DNA of 64,000 nucleotides from UBA2029 sp037447125 (lineage in GTDB: Bacteria; Chloroflexota; Anaerolineae; Aggregatilineales; Aggregatilineaceae), in assembly GCA_037447125.1 (NCBI GenBank), contig JBBIHG010000005.1:1-64000 (forward strand), in the 5' to 3' direction. Under the pieces are notes generated by a model. The model was not told the DNA's origin, searched no databases, and worked only from the letters and a program-made list of their open reading frames with translations. Position numbers and translations under genes: made by a program. This document shows, one piece after another, positions 35,348-42,509 of this stretch (position 1 is the stretch's first letter; each line of letters begins with the position of its first letter).

Positions 35348-35729
35348 GGGGGTGACAGGCTTCGACGTGGGAGGCTGGTCACAGACTGCAAGCCGAGGCG
35401 CTCTACCCTCGTTAATCCAGAGCAAACCAACAAGTGCCAACCAGAGCACTCCTCGTCTCGCTATGGCTGCGTAGTAGCCTAGCAGACATCCGATACCCTG
35501 CGGGGTATCCGTCTGCCCCAACCGTCTCCTGTCCGGGTGGCAAGCAGGCGTCACAAACGACAGGGTGCCCTGCGCCGACGCCGGTACAGCGCAGGTAAGA
35601 CACACCGGCTAGCGCGCGGCCAGACCTCCGTCGGCTTGGGTTGCCCCGCGCGAAACCAAAAAGCTGACTAAGCTTGTAGATGTTTGTGCTCGAATCTTGC
35701 GGACGGGGGTTCGATTCCCCCCACCTCCA
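35348..35729 (+). ncRNA. ssrA: transfer-messenger RNA (tmRNA)
   Basis: Rescues stalled ribosomes and tags the nascent chain for proteolysis. The tRNA-like half is formed by the 5' GGGGGTG and the 3' CACCTCC acceptor strand, with A as discriminator and the T arm GGGGTTCGATTCCCC. The 5' region has the conserved GGCTTCGACG. The resume codon is best placed at GCC 35436-35438 by alignment of the CCTCGT...GT-GCC-AAC context. That gives the encoded tag ANQSTPRLAMAA and a TAG stop at 35472-35474, with the AMAA end matching the usual ALAA protease signal. Several pseudoknot-forming hairpins follow. The genomic 3' end reads ACCT, so CCA would be added after transcription. Confidence 0.95.
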
Positions 35730-35739
35730 CCTGAATGCA

Positions 35740-35780
35740 ACGCAGCACCGGCAGACATCTGGCCGGTGCTGCGTGTTTTT
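35740..35780 (+). terminator. ssrA terminator
   Basis: A perfect 13-bp stem ACGCAGCACCGGC/GCCGGTGCTGCGT with a 9-base loop, followed by GTTTTT, beginning 10 bases after the mature tmRNA end. Confidence 0.92.
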
Positions 35781-35815
35781 CACCCACAGGGATGCGGCAT
35801 TGCCGCGTCTGTTGC

Positions 35816-35839
35816 TGTAGGGGCGCATTGAATACGCCC
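35816..35839. repeat. short palindromic repeat, GTAGGGGCG family
   Basis: TGTAGGGGCGCATTG followed by AATACGCCC. Two relatives lie in the ccmI-ccmG interval. The type resembles dispersed GTAGGGGCG palindromes common in several phyla. Confidence 0.6.
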
Positions 35840-35895
35840 GTGGGCGTCACCTCTGGCAGTTCCCCGTTCCACCGCGGGGTGTGCCAGGGCGCTGC

Positions 35896-36075
35896 CTAAG
35901 CGGAGCGCTGCCGCTCCTCGGCGATCTCCGCCTCCAGCCGCGCGATCTCTTCCTGCTGCCCGCGCAAAGCCCGGAAGCGCACGGCCATCCAGGCGATCAT
36001 CAGCGCCAGGATGAAGGCCATGGCCGCATAGCCCAGGGCCATGTACTCGGCGTATTTGCCAAAATCGAAATCCAT
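35896..36075 (-). CDS. ccmD: CcmD-like small membrane protein of heme export
   Basis: A 59-residue protein, too short to be obvious. The N-terminal MDFDFGKYAEYMALGYAAM leads into one membrane helix (about residues 12-32) and then a charged coiled tail (RFRALRGQQEEIARLEAEIAEE). Size, single helix, the Tyr-rich start and position directly after ccmC match CcmD, which in System I couples CcmE release to the CcmAB exporter. A GGAGG ribosome site lies 8 bases before the ATG. It is the last gene of the ccm operon. Confidence 0.82.
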   Translation of the reverse strand: MDFDFGKYAEYMALGYAAMAFILALMIAWMAVRFRALRGQQEEIARLEAEIAEERQRSA

Positions 36076-36118
36076 CGTCTCAGTCCTCCCCGCCTGTTAC
36101 CCGGCCTGGATATTCCCC

Positions 36119-36154
36119 AATTCGCAATCCGCAGTTCGCAATCCGCAATCCACC
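36119..36154. repeat. short tandem/dispersed repeat (TTCGCAATCCGC)
   Basis: TTCGCAATCCGCAG is followed by TTCGCAATCCGC and AATCC, three staggered copies of one unit between ccmD and ccmC. Confidence 0.55.
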
Positions 36155-36168
36155 CCTGTCCTCCGAGC

Positions 36169-36885
36169 CTACAGCTCCGACAGCACTTCGAGCTTGCGGC
36201 GTGCGACGTGCTGGATCAGGTTCTCCAGGCGGATGCGGTACCAGACCAGCACCACCGTGAGCACGGCGAAGGTGAACAGGTTGAAGAACAGCGTATCGCG
36301 AATGCGCCCGCTCACCTCGAAGCTGCCCGTCGGGTCGGCCTGGGTGGGGCCAACCACGACCGGGTGGATCGTGTCGGGCCGGACGCGGATGATGATGATC
36401 GTGAACAGCACGCTGGCGAAAGCGATGATGCCGTAAACCGCCGCGAAGCGCTGCCGCCGTTCGGGGTCCTCAATGCCAGAGCGCAGCATCAGATAGGCAG
36501 CGTAGGCCAGCCACATGATAGTCACACTGGTCAGGCGCGGGTCCCATGTCCACCATGTGTTCCAGATGGGGCGCGCCCAGGCCATGCCGGTGACGATGGT
36601 GATCGCCGCCATGCCCAGACCGATCTCCACGTTGGCCAGCCCGAAGGTATCCCAGCGCGGGTTGCGCGTGCGCAGATAGGCGATCCCGGCAGCGACAGTT
36701 GCCCCGAAAGCGATGAACGCCCCCAGGAATGACCCCAGGTGCACGTAGAAGATGCGCTGCGCGGCGCCCTGCTGGCGCTCCGGCCCCACCCAGAACAGGG
36801 CCAGGTAGAGGCCGATGACGAACAGCACGGCGGCGGTGATGGTCAGCCAGCGCAGCAGACGGGTGCGTGAGTCTGAATACGTCAT
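36169..36885 (-). CDS. ccmC: heme exporter/handling protein CcmC
   Basis: A 238-residue integral membrane protein with six helices that loads heme onto CcmE. The tryptophan-rich periplasmic WWTWDPRLTS motif, the heme-ligating histidines in FYVHLGSF and DTIHPVVVG, and WARPIWNT are in the correct order. The start is placed at MTYSDS because GAGGAG lies 9 bases before it. A longer frame adds ten residues without family support. Confidence 0.93.
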   Translation of the reverse strand: MTYSDSRTRLLRWLTITAAVLFVIGLYLALFWVGPERQQGAAQRIFYVHLGSFLGAFIAFGATVAAGIAYLRTRNPRWDTFGLANVEIGLGMAAITIVTGMAWARPIWNTWWTWDPRLTSVTIMWLAYAAYLMLRSGIEDPERRQRFAAVYGIIAFASVLFTIIIIRVRPDTIHPVVVGPTQADPTGSFEVSGRIRDTLFFNLFTFAVLTVVLVWYRIRLENLIQHVARRKLEVLSEL

Positions 36886-36914
36886 ACGATGATGCTCCTC
36901 GGCAATAGCGGTCA

Positions 36915-36985
36915 ACTTTCAGCGGTCAGCCGTCAGCAAGAACGGTATGGTCTTGTTGTCCGCTGAAGGCTGAAGGCTGATCACT
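36915..36985. repeat. imperfect palindrome built of GGTCAGC/GCTGAAGG units
   Basis: TTTCAGCGGTCAGCCGTCAGC on one side and GCTGAAGGCTGAAGGCTGA on the other form a hairpin between ccmB and ccmC. The unit GCGGTCAGC recurs near 60295. Confidence 0.6.
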
Positions 36986-37751
36986 CCTCCACCACGTAAT
37001 CGAACAGGCCGTAGCCCGCCGCCAGGAAGATCGCATCGGCTACGACCAGCAACTGAACCCAGGGAAACCAGTCAGCGCGCGGCAACCCTTCCAGGATGGC
37101 CGTGCTGGCGCGCACGGCGCTGATCAGCACCGGCAGCACAACCGGCATCAGGATGATCGGCAGCATGGCCTCGCGGGCGCGGGCGTGCACGCTCATGCTC
37201 GAAAGCAACGTCCCCGCCGTGGTGAAGCCGATGGTGCCCAGCAGCACCACGAGGATCAGCAGCGGCTTGAGCAGCGTCACGTTGAACAGGACAGTCAGCA
37301 GCGCCAGCAGCACCAGGGCGATGACCAGCACAAAAAGCAGATTGCCGATCATTTTACCGAAGAACAGCGCGCTGCGGTCAACGGGAGCCAGCAGCAGCGC
37401 GTCCAGGCTGCCGCGATCCTTCTCGGCGGCCAGGCTGCGGCTCAGGCCAATCAGCCCGGCGAAGACGATGGTCACCCACAGCACGCCGGCGACGGTTGTC
37501 TGGCGCGCCTCCTTGTCCAGTTCCAGGGCCAGGCTGAAGACCATCACCGTCATGAAGGTGAACAGCACCATGCTGTTGATCAGCTCGCGGCTGCGAATCT
37601 CGGCCCGCAGGTCTTTCCAGGCCACCGCGCCCACCGCCCGCCAGTACGGGGTCAGCGGGCGGCGCTTGCGCGCCGCTGCAGCGGCGGGGCGGGCAGCCGT
37701 GCCTTCTGCCGCGCTGACGGGGCGCGTCGTCGGTTCAGGGCTGGCGCTCAT
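36981..37751 (-). CDS. ccmB: heme exporter permease CcmB
   Basis: A 256-residue six-helix permease that forms the CcmABCD complex. RAVGAVAWKDLRAEIRSRELINSMVLF, AAEKDRGSLDALLLAPVDRSALFFGK and GTIGFTTAGTLLSSMSVHARARE are the conserved blocks of CcmB. A roughly 30-residue alanine-rich, basic N-terminal extension precedes them. Start overlaps the ccmA stop by 4 bases. Confidence 0.93.
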   Translation of the reverse strand: MSASPEPTTRPVSAAEGTAARPAAAAARKRRPLTPYWRAVGAVAWKDLRAEIRSRELINSMVLFTFMTVMVFSLALELDKEARQTTVAGVLWVTIVFAGLIGLSRSLAAEKDRGSLDALLLAPVDRSALFFGKMIGNLLFVLVIALVLLALLTVLFNVTLLKPLLILVVLLGTIGFTTAGTLLSSMSVHARAREAMLPIILMPVVLPVLISAVRASTAILEGLPRADWFPWVQLLVVADAIFLAAGYGLFDYVVEE

Positions 37752-38482
37752 CGGGTCGTCGCCGCTCCTGTCGTGTCGGCATAGAGCGCGGGCAGTGCGC
37801 CTGGATCCACCTCGCGACAGGGCGCGTCGAAGGCGATCTTGCCCCGGCTGAGGATGGCGATCCGGTCGGCCAGTGCGTGCCCGCGCCGCAGGTCGTGGGT
37901 GGTCATGATCACTGTGCGCCCACCGATGGCCACCTCGCGCAGCAGCTCATCGAGCAGGGCTGCCGCGTCCTGATCCAGCCCGGTGTACGGCTCGTCGAGC
38001 AGCAACACTGCCGGGTCGTGCAGGATGGCGCGAGCAATCGCCAGCCGTTGCTGCATGCCCCGGCTGTAGGTGCCCACGACATCGCGGGCGCGGCGGGCCA
38101 GCCCCACCCGGCGCAGCACTGACTCCACGCGAGCACGGCGCGCCTCGCGCGGCAGATTATACAGTCGGGCGAAGAAAAGCAGATTCTCTTCGCCGGTCAG
38201 CGTATCGTAGAGCAGCGGCAGGTGGCTGACCACGCCAAGCTGCGCCCGCACGAACTCGGCTTCGCCGGGCAGCTCCCACCCGCCGACGCGCACCGTGCCG
38301 CTCGTGGGGCGAGCCAGCGCCCCCAGAATGCGCAGCAGCGTCGTCTTGCCGGAGCCGTTCGGCCCCAACAGCGTCAGGAACTGCCCGCGCGGCACGTCGA
38401 AGTCCAGCCCGCGCAGCACCGGGTTGAGGCCGAATGTCTTGGTCAGCGCGCGGACTTCAATCGTCCGGTCGGCAGGGGACAT
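37748..38482 (-). CDS. ccmA: heme exporter ATP-binding protein CcmA
   Basis: A 244-residue ABC ATPase. Walker A is GPNGSGKTT, the signature YSRGMQQRLAIARAIL and Walker B VLLLDEPYTGLD, with the FGLNPVLRGLDFDVPRG start typical of CcmA. It drives release of holo-CcmE from CcmC with CcmBD. The gene starts 3 bases after the cytochrome lipoprotein stop and overlaps ccmB. Confidence 0.93.
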   Translation of the reverse strand: MSPADRTIEVRALTKTFGLNPVLRGLDFDVPRGQFLTLLGPNGSGKTTLLRILGALARPTSGTVRVGGWELPGEAEFVRAQLGVVSHLPLLYDTLTGEENLLFFARLYNLPREARRARVESVLRRVGLARRARDVVGTYSRGMQQRLAIARAILHDPAVLLLDEPYTGLDQDAAALLDELLREVAIGGRTVIMTTHDLRRGHALADRIAILSRGKIAFDAPCREVDPGALPALYADTTGAATTR

Positions 38483-38485
38483 GCG

Positions 38486-40345
38486 CTACTCGTCCTCGCC
38501 CATCAGAGGCAGCAGCCGCTCCATCAGCAGAGCGCGACGCTCCTGATACGTCTCGTCATCGAGATCGCCCGCCTGGAACATGTCATCGAGCGCGGCGACT
38601 GCTGCCAGCAGCGCGTCTTTGCCCGCGCTGGCCGGCGGCGCCTGCCAGCCGTCAGCGGCCTGGGCCGCGAGCGGCCCTATGGCAGCCGCGTCCCGCTGGC
38701 GAATCCACATGACGCCCGCCACTGCGATGATCAGTAGGCCCGCCGCGGCCAGAATCAGCGGCAGGACATCCGTCTCATCCTGGTTGGGCGACGGAGACAC
38801 CGCCATCATGTTGATAGTGCGCGTCGGGCGGCCCACCAGCTCGAAAACCAGGCGCTCGTCGCCGGCCAGCGGCTTGGTCAGCGGGTGCTCCTTGACCAGC
38901 GAGAAGTCCTTATCCGGATCGATTTTCTCGTTGGCAGCCAGTTCGGTCACGCGCACGCCGCCCGCCGAGACACGGTAGCGCCACGCGCCCGCCTCGTCAA
39001 TTTGATCGCTGACCAGCTTCACGGTGTCGTTGGGCAGCAGCACGGCGCCGTCCACCACCGGGTAGCCAAACGCCTGGTCAATCACTGCGCCGTCGGCGTA
39101 AGGCAAGTAGTAGGCGACCGTGGCCGTGTGTACCTGGCCGGGGCGCAACGGCCATGTATCGCGCACCACCGGCACGCCATCAACCACCTTGATGTCGTAA
39201 CGCTGACTGCCCTCCGCCTGCATGGGCTGGATACCAAAAGCCGCCGGGGGCAGCTCGATGGCCAGCGAGACAAACCAGTTGTTCGGCCCGGCGGTCTCGT
39301 CCAGGGTGACGATGCGGTCGCCGGTGTTGGCCAGCTCCAGGCGCAGCCACACTTCCAGGCCAAACCGCTCAATCGGCGCATAGTTGATCAGCATCTGCGC
39401 CCAGGTGATGGCGATGGTCGAGGTATCCGTCGTGCGCTCGTACACGGTGATATCCTGGGTGACCGTTTGCTCATCGCCGTTGATCGCCCCGAGCTGCGCC
39501 CCCTGGGCGATGCCGTCGTAATTCACCTGCACCAGGTAGATGTTGCCCATTGCGCGGGCGACTGCCTCGAACTCGTACGCGCCATCCTCGCCGGACTCGC
39601 CCTGATAGACGCCAGCCAGGTTGCCGTGCACATCCAGCGCGTAGAGCTGCATGGGCAGTCCTGCCGGGAGGGTCTCGCCACCCGTCGTGCCCTGCACCAG
39701 CCGGCCCCGGACGGTCAGCGTCGCCTCCTGCTCAAGTGCCGGCAGCGCCTCAGCGGTGCCCTCGCCCTGCGCACCCGCAGCACCCGCAGCGCCCATCATG
39801 CTCGCCGGGTCGAACTCCAGGATGAACGTGATCAGTCCGTTGATCTCGTCGGCAGTCAGCGTCTCGGCGTAGTCTTTGGGCATGACGTCCTGGTAGCCCG
39901 CCACGACGAACGCGCCCGGCTCGACAATGGACTGGCGCAGATACTCCTCCGCCACCAGGCCGGCGACGACCGTCGGGGCGCGGTCGCGCATGGCCGTCAG
40001 CGACGGCCCCACGCCCTCCGCTGCCCCATGGCAGACGGCGCACTCGCGCATGTAGACCTGAAAGCCCAGGTCATAGTCGGCAGAAGCCAGGCCCGCGTCG
40101 CCAGACGCGCCCTCCGGTTCTGCTGCTTCCGGCGAGCCTATCGCCGGGACGGCAGCCTCGCCGGGGGTGGGCTGGACGGTGGCCGGCGGAGTGTTCGTCG
40201 GCGACTGGGTGGGCAGCGAGACAATTTCCTGCTCGCGGATGGTCTTTGGCTCGCCCGATGTATTGATGCCGCAAGCGCCCAGCAGCATCAGCAAGGCGGC
40301 GGCGAGGATGATCCAGCGAAGACGGGTTACGCCACGATAGCTCAT
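38486..40345 (-). CDS. c-type cytochrome lipoprotein with C-terminal membrane anchor, inside the ccm operon
   Basis: A 619-residue exported protein. The lipobox is LLGAC (Cys25), followed by a TP-rich linker. A mono-heme cytochrome c domain has CAVCH at 102-106 and a likely Met ligand in DVMPKDYAETLT. Then come about 330 residues of beta-rich extracellular sequence, a membrane helix near residues 535-557 and a short cytoplasmic tail (DDMFQAGDLDDETYQERRALLMERLL) resembling SHOCT/CcmI-like helices. I know no named family with this full arrangement. Its place between ccmI-like and ccmA genes suggests a role in heme delivery, apocytochrome handling or electron supply. AGGAA precedes the chosen ATG. 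Confidence 0.8.
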   Translation of the reverse strand: MSYRGVTRLRWIILAAALLMLLGACGINTSGEPKTIREQEIVSLPTQSPTNTPPATVQPTPGEAAVPAIGSPEAAEPEGASGDAGLASADYDLGFQVYMRECAVCHGAAEGVGPSLTAMRDRAPTVVAGLVAEEYLRQSIVEPGAFVVAGYQDVMPKDYAETLTADEINGLITFILEFDPASMMGAAGAAGAQGEGTAEALPALEQEATLTVRGRLVQGTTGGETLPAGLPMQLYALDVHGNLAGVYQGESGEDGAYEFEAVARAMGNIYLVQVNYDGIAQGAQLGAINGDEQTVTQDITVYERTTDTSTIAITWAQMLINYAPIERFGLEVWLRLELANTGDRIVTLDETAGPNNWFVSLAIELPPAAFGIQPMQAEGSQRYDIKVVDGVPVVRDTWPLRPGQVHTATVAYYLPYADGAVIDQAFGYPVVDGAVLLPNDTVKLVSDQIDEAGAWRYRVSAGGVRVTELAANEKIDPDKDFSLVKEHPLTKPLAGDERLVFELVGRPTRTINMMAVSPSPNQDETDVLPLILAAAGLLIIAVAGVMWIRQRDAAAIGPLAAQAADGWQAPPASAGKDALLAAVAALDDMFQAGDLDDETYQERRALLMERLLPLMGEDE

Positions 40346-40414
40346 AGCAATTCCTGAATTCCACCACACGTAGCAAGCGAAAACATACCCGGACTCGCGC
40401 GCTCGGCGGGCCGG

Positions 40415-40594
40415 GCCTGGAGCCTGTTATGCATCCGGCAGGCGGGCAGCCCCCGTGCTTGCCCCCATCCTCGCCTTCCCTCAAGGGGGAAGCAAGAAGG
40501 CCCGCTTCATGCTCAGTGAGACAGAGCGGCACCCCTCTCCGCCGGCATGGGATGGGGACTTCTGCCCGGCAGCAGCGCATCACACGCTCTAAGC
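40415..40594. repeat. MITE-like palindromic element, AGAGCGTGT family, copy 1
   Basis: A 180-bp element in the gap between the CcmI-like and cytochrome genes. Left end GCCTGGAGCCTGTTATGCAT, right end complement GCTTAGAGCGTGTGATGCGC. The inside is C/G-rich with CCCATCCTC and GGGATGGGG blocks. The right end also provides the TAG stop of the CcmI-like gene. Confidence 0.6.
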
Positions 40595-40963
40595 CTGGCG
40601 AGTGCCACGCAGCGCGGCAACTGCCGCCTCGACGCGCGCTTGCTGACCGGCTGCCTCTGCCTCCAGCTCGTCAATGCGCTTGAGGATGGCCACCGCCCGG
40701 CGGATCAGGTGGATGCGTTGGGCGGCGTAGGTCGTATCGGTCAGCTTGTCCAGATCATAATCGAAATCGAGGTCGCGAATGGCGCGCAGCACGCGGTCTT
40801 TCTCAGCGTGCAGCATTTCCAGAACCTGTCGCTGGCGCGCGCTGCCCGCGCGCACCCCTGGGCGGTCAGGTGAGATCTCTTCGCGCTCCAGCAGCGGCAG
40901 GAACACGAAGAGGCCCAGCGCCCCGGTCAGCAGGATAGCCAAAATGGTAGCTTCTAGGGACAT
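40589..40963 (-). CDS. CcmI-like membrane protein
   Basis: A 124-residue protein with one N-terminal helix (residues 3-24) and a charged helical body (EMLHAEKDRVLRAIRDLDFDYDLDKLTDTTYAAQ) that resembles the N-terminal region of CcmI/CycH. It lacks the C-terminal TPR half, which normally binds apocytochrome. Position between ccmG and ccmA supports the assignment. The stop codon falls in the terminal inverted repeat of a dispersed element, so the original gene may have been longer. Confidence 0.7.
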   Translation of the reverse strand: MSLEATILAILLTGALGLFVFLPLLEREEISPDRPGVRAGSARQRQVLEMLHAEKDRVLRAIRDLDFDYDLDKLTDTTYAAQRIHLIRRAVAILKRIDELEAEAAGQQARVEAAVAALRGTRQA

Positions 40964-40977
40964 GCGTCACAACTTTG

Positions 40978-41003
40978 TCGTAGGGGACGCCGTGCGGCGT
41001 CCC
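40978..41003. repeat. palindromic repeat, GTAGGGG family
   Basis: GTAGGGGACGCCG followed by TGCGGCGTCCCG, a hairpin-forming relative of the GTAGGGGCG repeat. Confidence 0.55.
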
Positions 41004-41063
41004 GCCCAACCCAACTGGTGCATTCCGTGCCAATGTGCTGGCGAATTCCCCAAGGGATGTCCT

Positions 41064-41091
41064 TGTAGGGGCGTATAGCAATACGTCCCTG
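41064..41091. repeat. palindromic repeat, GTAGGGGCG family
   Basis: TTGTAGGGGCGTATAGC followed by AATACGTCCCTG, close in sequence to the copy after ssrA. Confidence 0.6.
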
Positions 41092-41148
41092 AGATCATGC
41101 CGCCTACAGGACTATCCTGGATGCACCCTCACTTCTGCACCCGCCGGA

Positions 41149-41790
41149 TCAGCCTTTCAGCGCCCGCTCAATCGCATCGCGCAGATCGCGCTCGTTCGGC
41201 TCGGAGAGAAAATGCTGGACGATCTCGCCCTGCGTGCTGATCACGAATGTCTCCGGGATGCCGGTGATGCGGTAGGCGTCTTCCATGTGCCCGCCCCGGT
41301 CCGGCGCGTTCGGGTAGGTGACCCCATACTCGACCAGATAATCCAGCGCCTCTTTGAGCGGGTCCTCGGTATTGATGCCCAGGAAGATGACGCCCCGGTC
41401 GCGGTAATCATTCCAGACGCGCTCCAGCATGGGCGCTTCCTTCTGGCAGGGCACGCAATAGCTGGCCCAAAAGTTGACCACGACGGCCTGGCCGCGCAGC
41501 CCTGCCAGGGTGACGCTCTCGCCGCTCATGGCCATCTGGTCGAACTCGAACATGGTCACGGCGAAGTCGGGCGCAGGGCCTTCGGTCGGCGTGGCCTGGC
41601 TGCGCTGCCAGAGGGCATAGCCGATGACGATCAGCAGACCGATGGTGATCAGGCCGGCTACCACGGTGAACATCGAGACGCGCTGCTGAACCTGCTGCGG
41701 CCTGGCCTCCTCGCTCTTGCCGGCAATCTGCGCCAGCCAGTCCGGCAGGTCAGACTGCTTCTGCGCCTGGGGAAGCTGGTTGTCGGTCAT
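41149..41790 (-). CDS. ccmG: thiol:disulfide oxidoreductase CcmG/ResA
   Basis: A membrane-anchored thioredoxin of 213 residues. One helix at about 41-60 is followed by an extracytoplasmic domain with NFWASYCVPCQKEAP (active Cys112 and Cys115) and the cis-proline loop GIPETFVIS. It keeps the CXXCH cysteines of apocytochromes reduced before heme attachment. The start overlaps the ccmH stop by 4 bases. A 40-residue cytoplasmic N-terminal tail rich in Gln is unusual but in frame. Confidence 0.92.
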   Translation of the reverse strand: MTDNQLPQAQKQSDLPDWLAQIAGKSEEARPQQVQQRVSMFTVVAGLITIGLLIVIGYALWQRSQATPTEGPAPDFAVTMFEFDQMAMSGESVTLAGLRGQAVVVNFWASYCVPCQKEAPMLERVWNDYRDRGVIFLGINTEDPLKEALDYLVEYGVTYPNAPDRGGHMEDAYRITGIPETFVISTQGEIVQHFLSEPNERDLRDAIERALKG

Positions 41791-42509
41791 GGGTCAAGCC
41801 CTTCTAACTCGCGCTGCAGGCGTTCGAGCAGCGCCGGATCGAGGTCGTCGGGAAGGGGGCGGCTGTAGAGTCGCTCGCCCGACCGGCGCGCAACCTGGCC
41901 GGCCTGCTGGCCGCGCTTGCGCAGATGGCGCATCTGCACGCCGCCCACGACAGCGATCAGGGCAACGATGGCAATGGGCACGCCAAAGGCGATAGCCCGA
42001 TCGGTCCTGTCACGCGGGAGCGAGGCCACGTCCGCGCCGTAACGCTCGACGAAATAGTCCATGATCTCGTCCTGCGTGCGCCCCTCGCCAAGCTGCCGCG
42101 CGATCTCTTGCCGCCACTGGCGGCAGGCGACGCTCTCGCATTCATCCAGCGGGATACCCTCGCACACATCGCAGGACATCTTGCGGGCGATGGCGTTCAC
42201 ATCATCCAGGGTGATGCCCGGCGGCAGGTCAATGTCGGTGCCCTGGGCCGCCGCGCGCCCGGCGGCCAGGCCGCCGAGCAGGGCGAGGGCCAGCAGAGTT
42301 AGCAGAAGAGCTGTCCAGAGGCCGCGCCCGCGCTCCAGGGCTGTTTGAGAAGGCCCGTGCCGGCCTTTGCCCCCCATCCCTGGCCCTTCCCCCACCAGGG
42401 GGGAAGGGAGAGAAGCGCGCACGCTAAGCCCCTCCCTCCTTGTGGGGGAGGGGTTTGGGGTGGGGGAAAACAACGCTTCAAAAGGCCTTTCACGGTGGGT
42501 CATCGTCAA
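41787..42509 (-). CDS. ccmH: CcmH with repeat-encoded N-terminal extension
   Basis: Thiol-redox component of System I that works with CcmG and CcmF. The mature domain has MSCDVCEGIPLDEC (Cys113, Cys116, an LRCxxC variant) and ACRQWRQEIARQLGEGRTQDEI, then a second helix at about 172-192. A signal helix lies at residues 64-88, far from the start. The ATG overlaps the ccmF stop (ATGA), so it is very likely the original start. Residues about 14-50 (PTPNPSPTRREG, LPSPLVGEGPGMGG) are translated from a dispersed palindromic repeat inserted in frame. Whether the protein starts here or at an internal codon such as Met45 is uncertain. Confidence 0.88.
   Translation of the reverse strand: MTMTHRERPFEALFSPTPNPSPTRREGLSVRASLPSPLVGEGPGMGGKGRHGPSQTALERGRGLWTALLLTLLALALLGGLAAGRAAAQGTDIDLPPGITLDDVNAIARKMSCDVCEGIPLDECESVACRQWRQEIARQLGEGRTQDEIMDYFVERYGADVASLPRDRTDRAIAFGVPIAIVALIAVVGGVQMRHLRKRGQQAGQVARRSGERLYSRPLPDDLDPALLERLQRELEGLDP
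42341..42496. repeat. palindromic repeat core inserted in ccmH coding sequence
   Basis: The core around 42370-42468 consists of facing C-rich and G-rich blocks (CCCATCCCTGGCCC, CCCCACCAGGGGGGAAGGG, GTGGGGGAGGGGTTTGGGG). These resemble the insides of the 48 kb and 56 kb elements. The flanks differ: AAGGCC occurs at both ends instead of AGAGCGTGT. Related by core, not clearly by termini. Confidence 0.6.

Noticed and set aside
34723..35433. 236-codon minus-strand frame overlapping the lipoprotein start
   Set aside because: Different frame from the lipobox protein, Arg-rich and runs into ssrA.
35231..35850. Minus-strand open frames over the ssrA region
   Set aside because: They lie on the complement of a complete tmRNA with promoter and terminator and show no protein character.
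36086..36168. Possible CRISPR array
   Set aside because: The staggered TTCGCAATCCGC copies have no spacers of constant length and there are no cas genes anywhere in the window.
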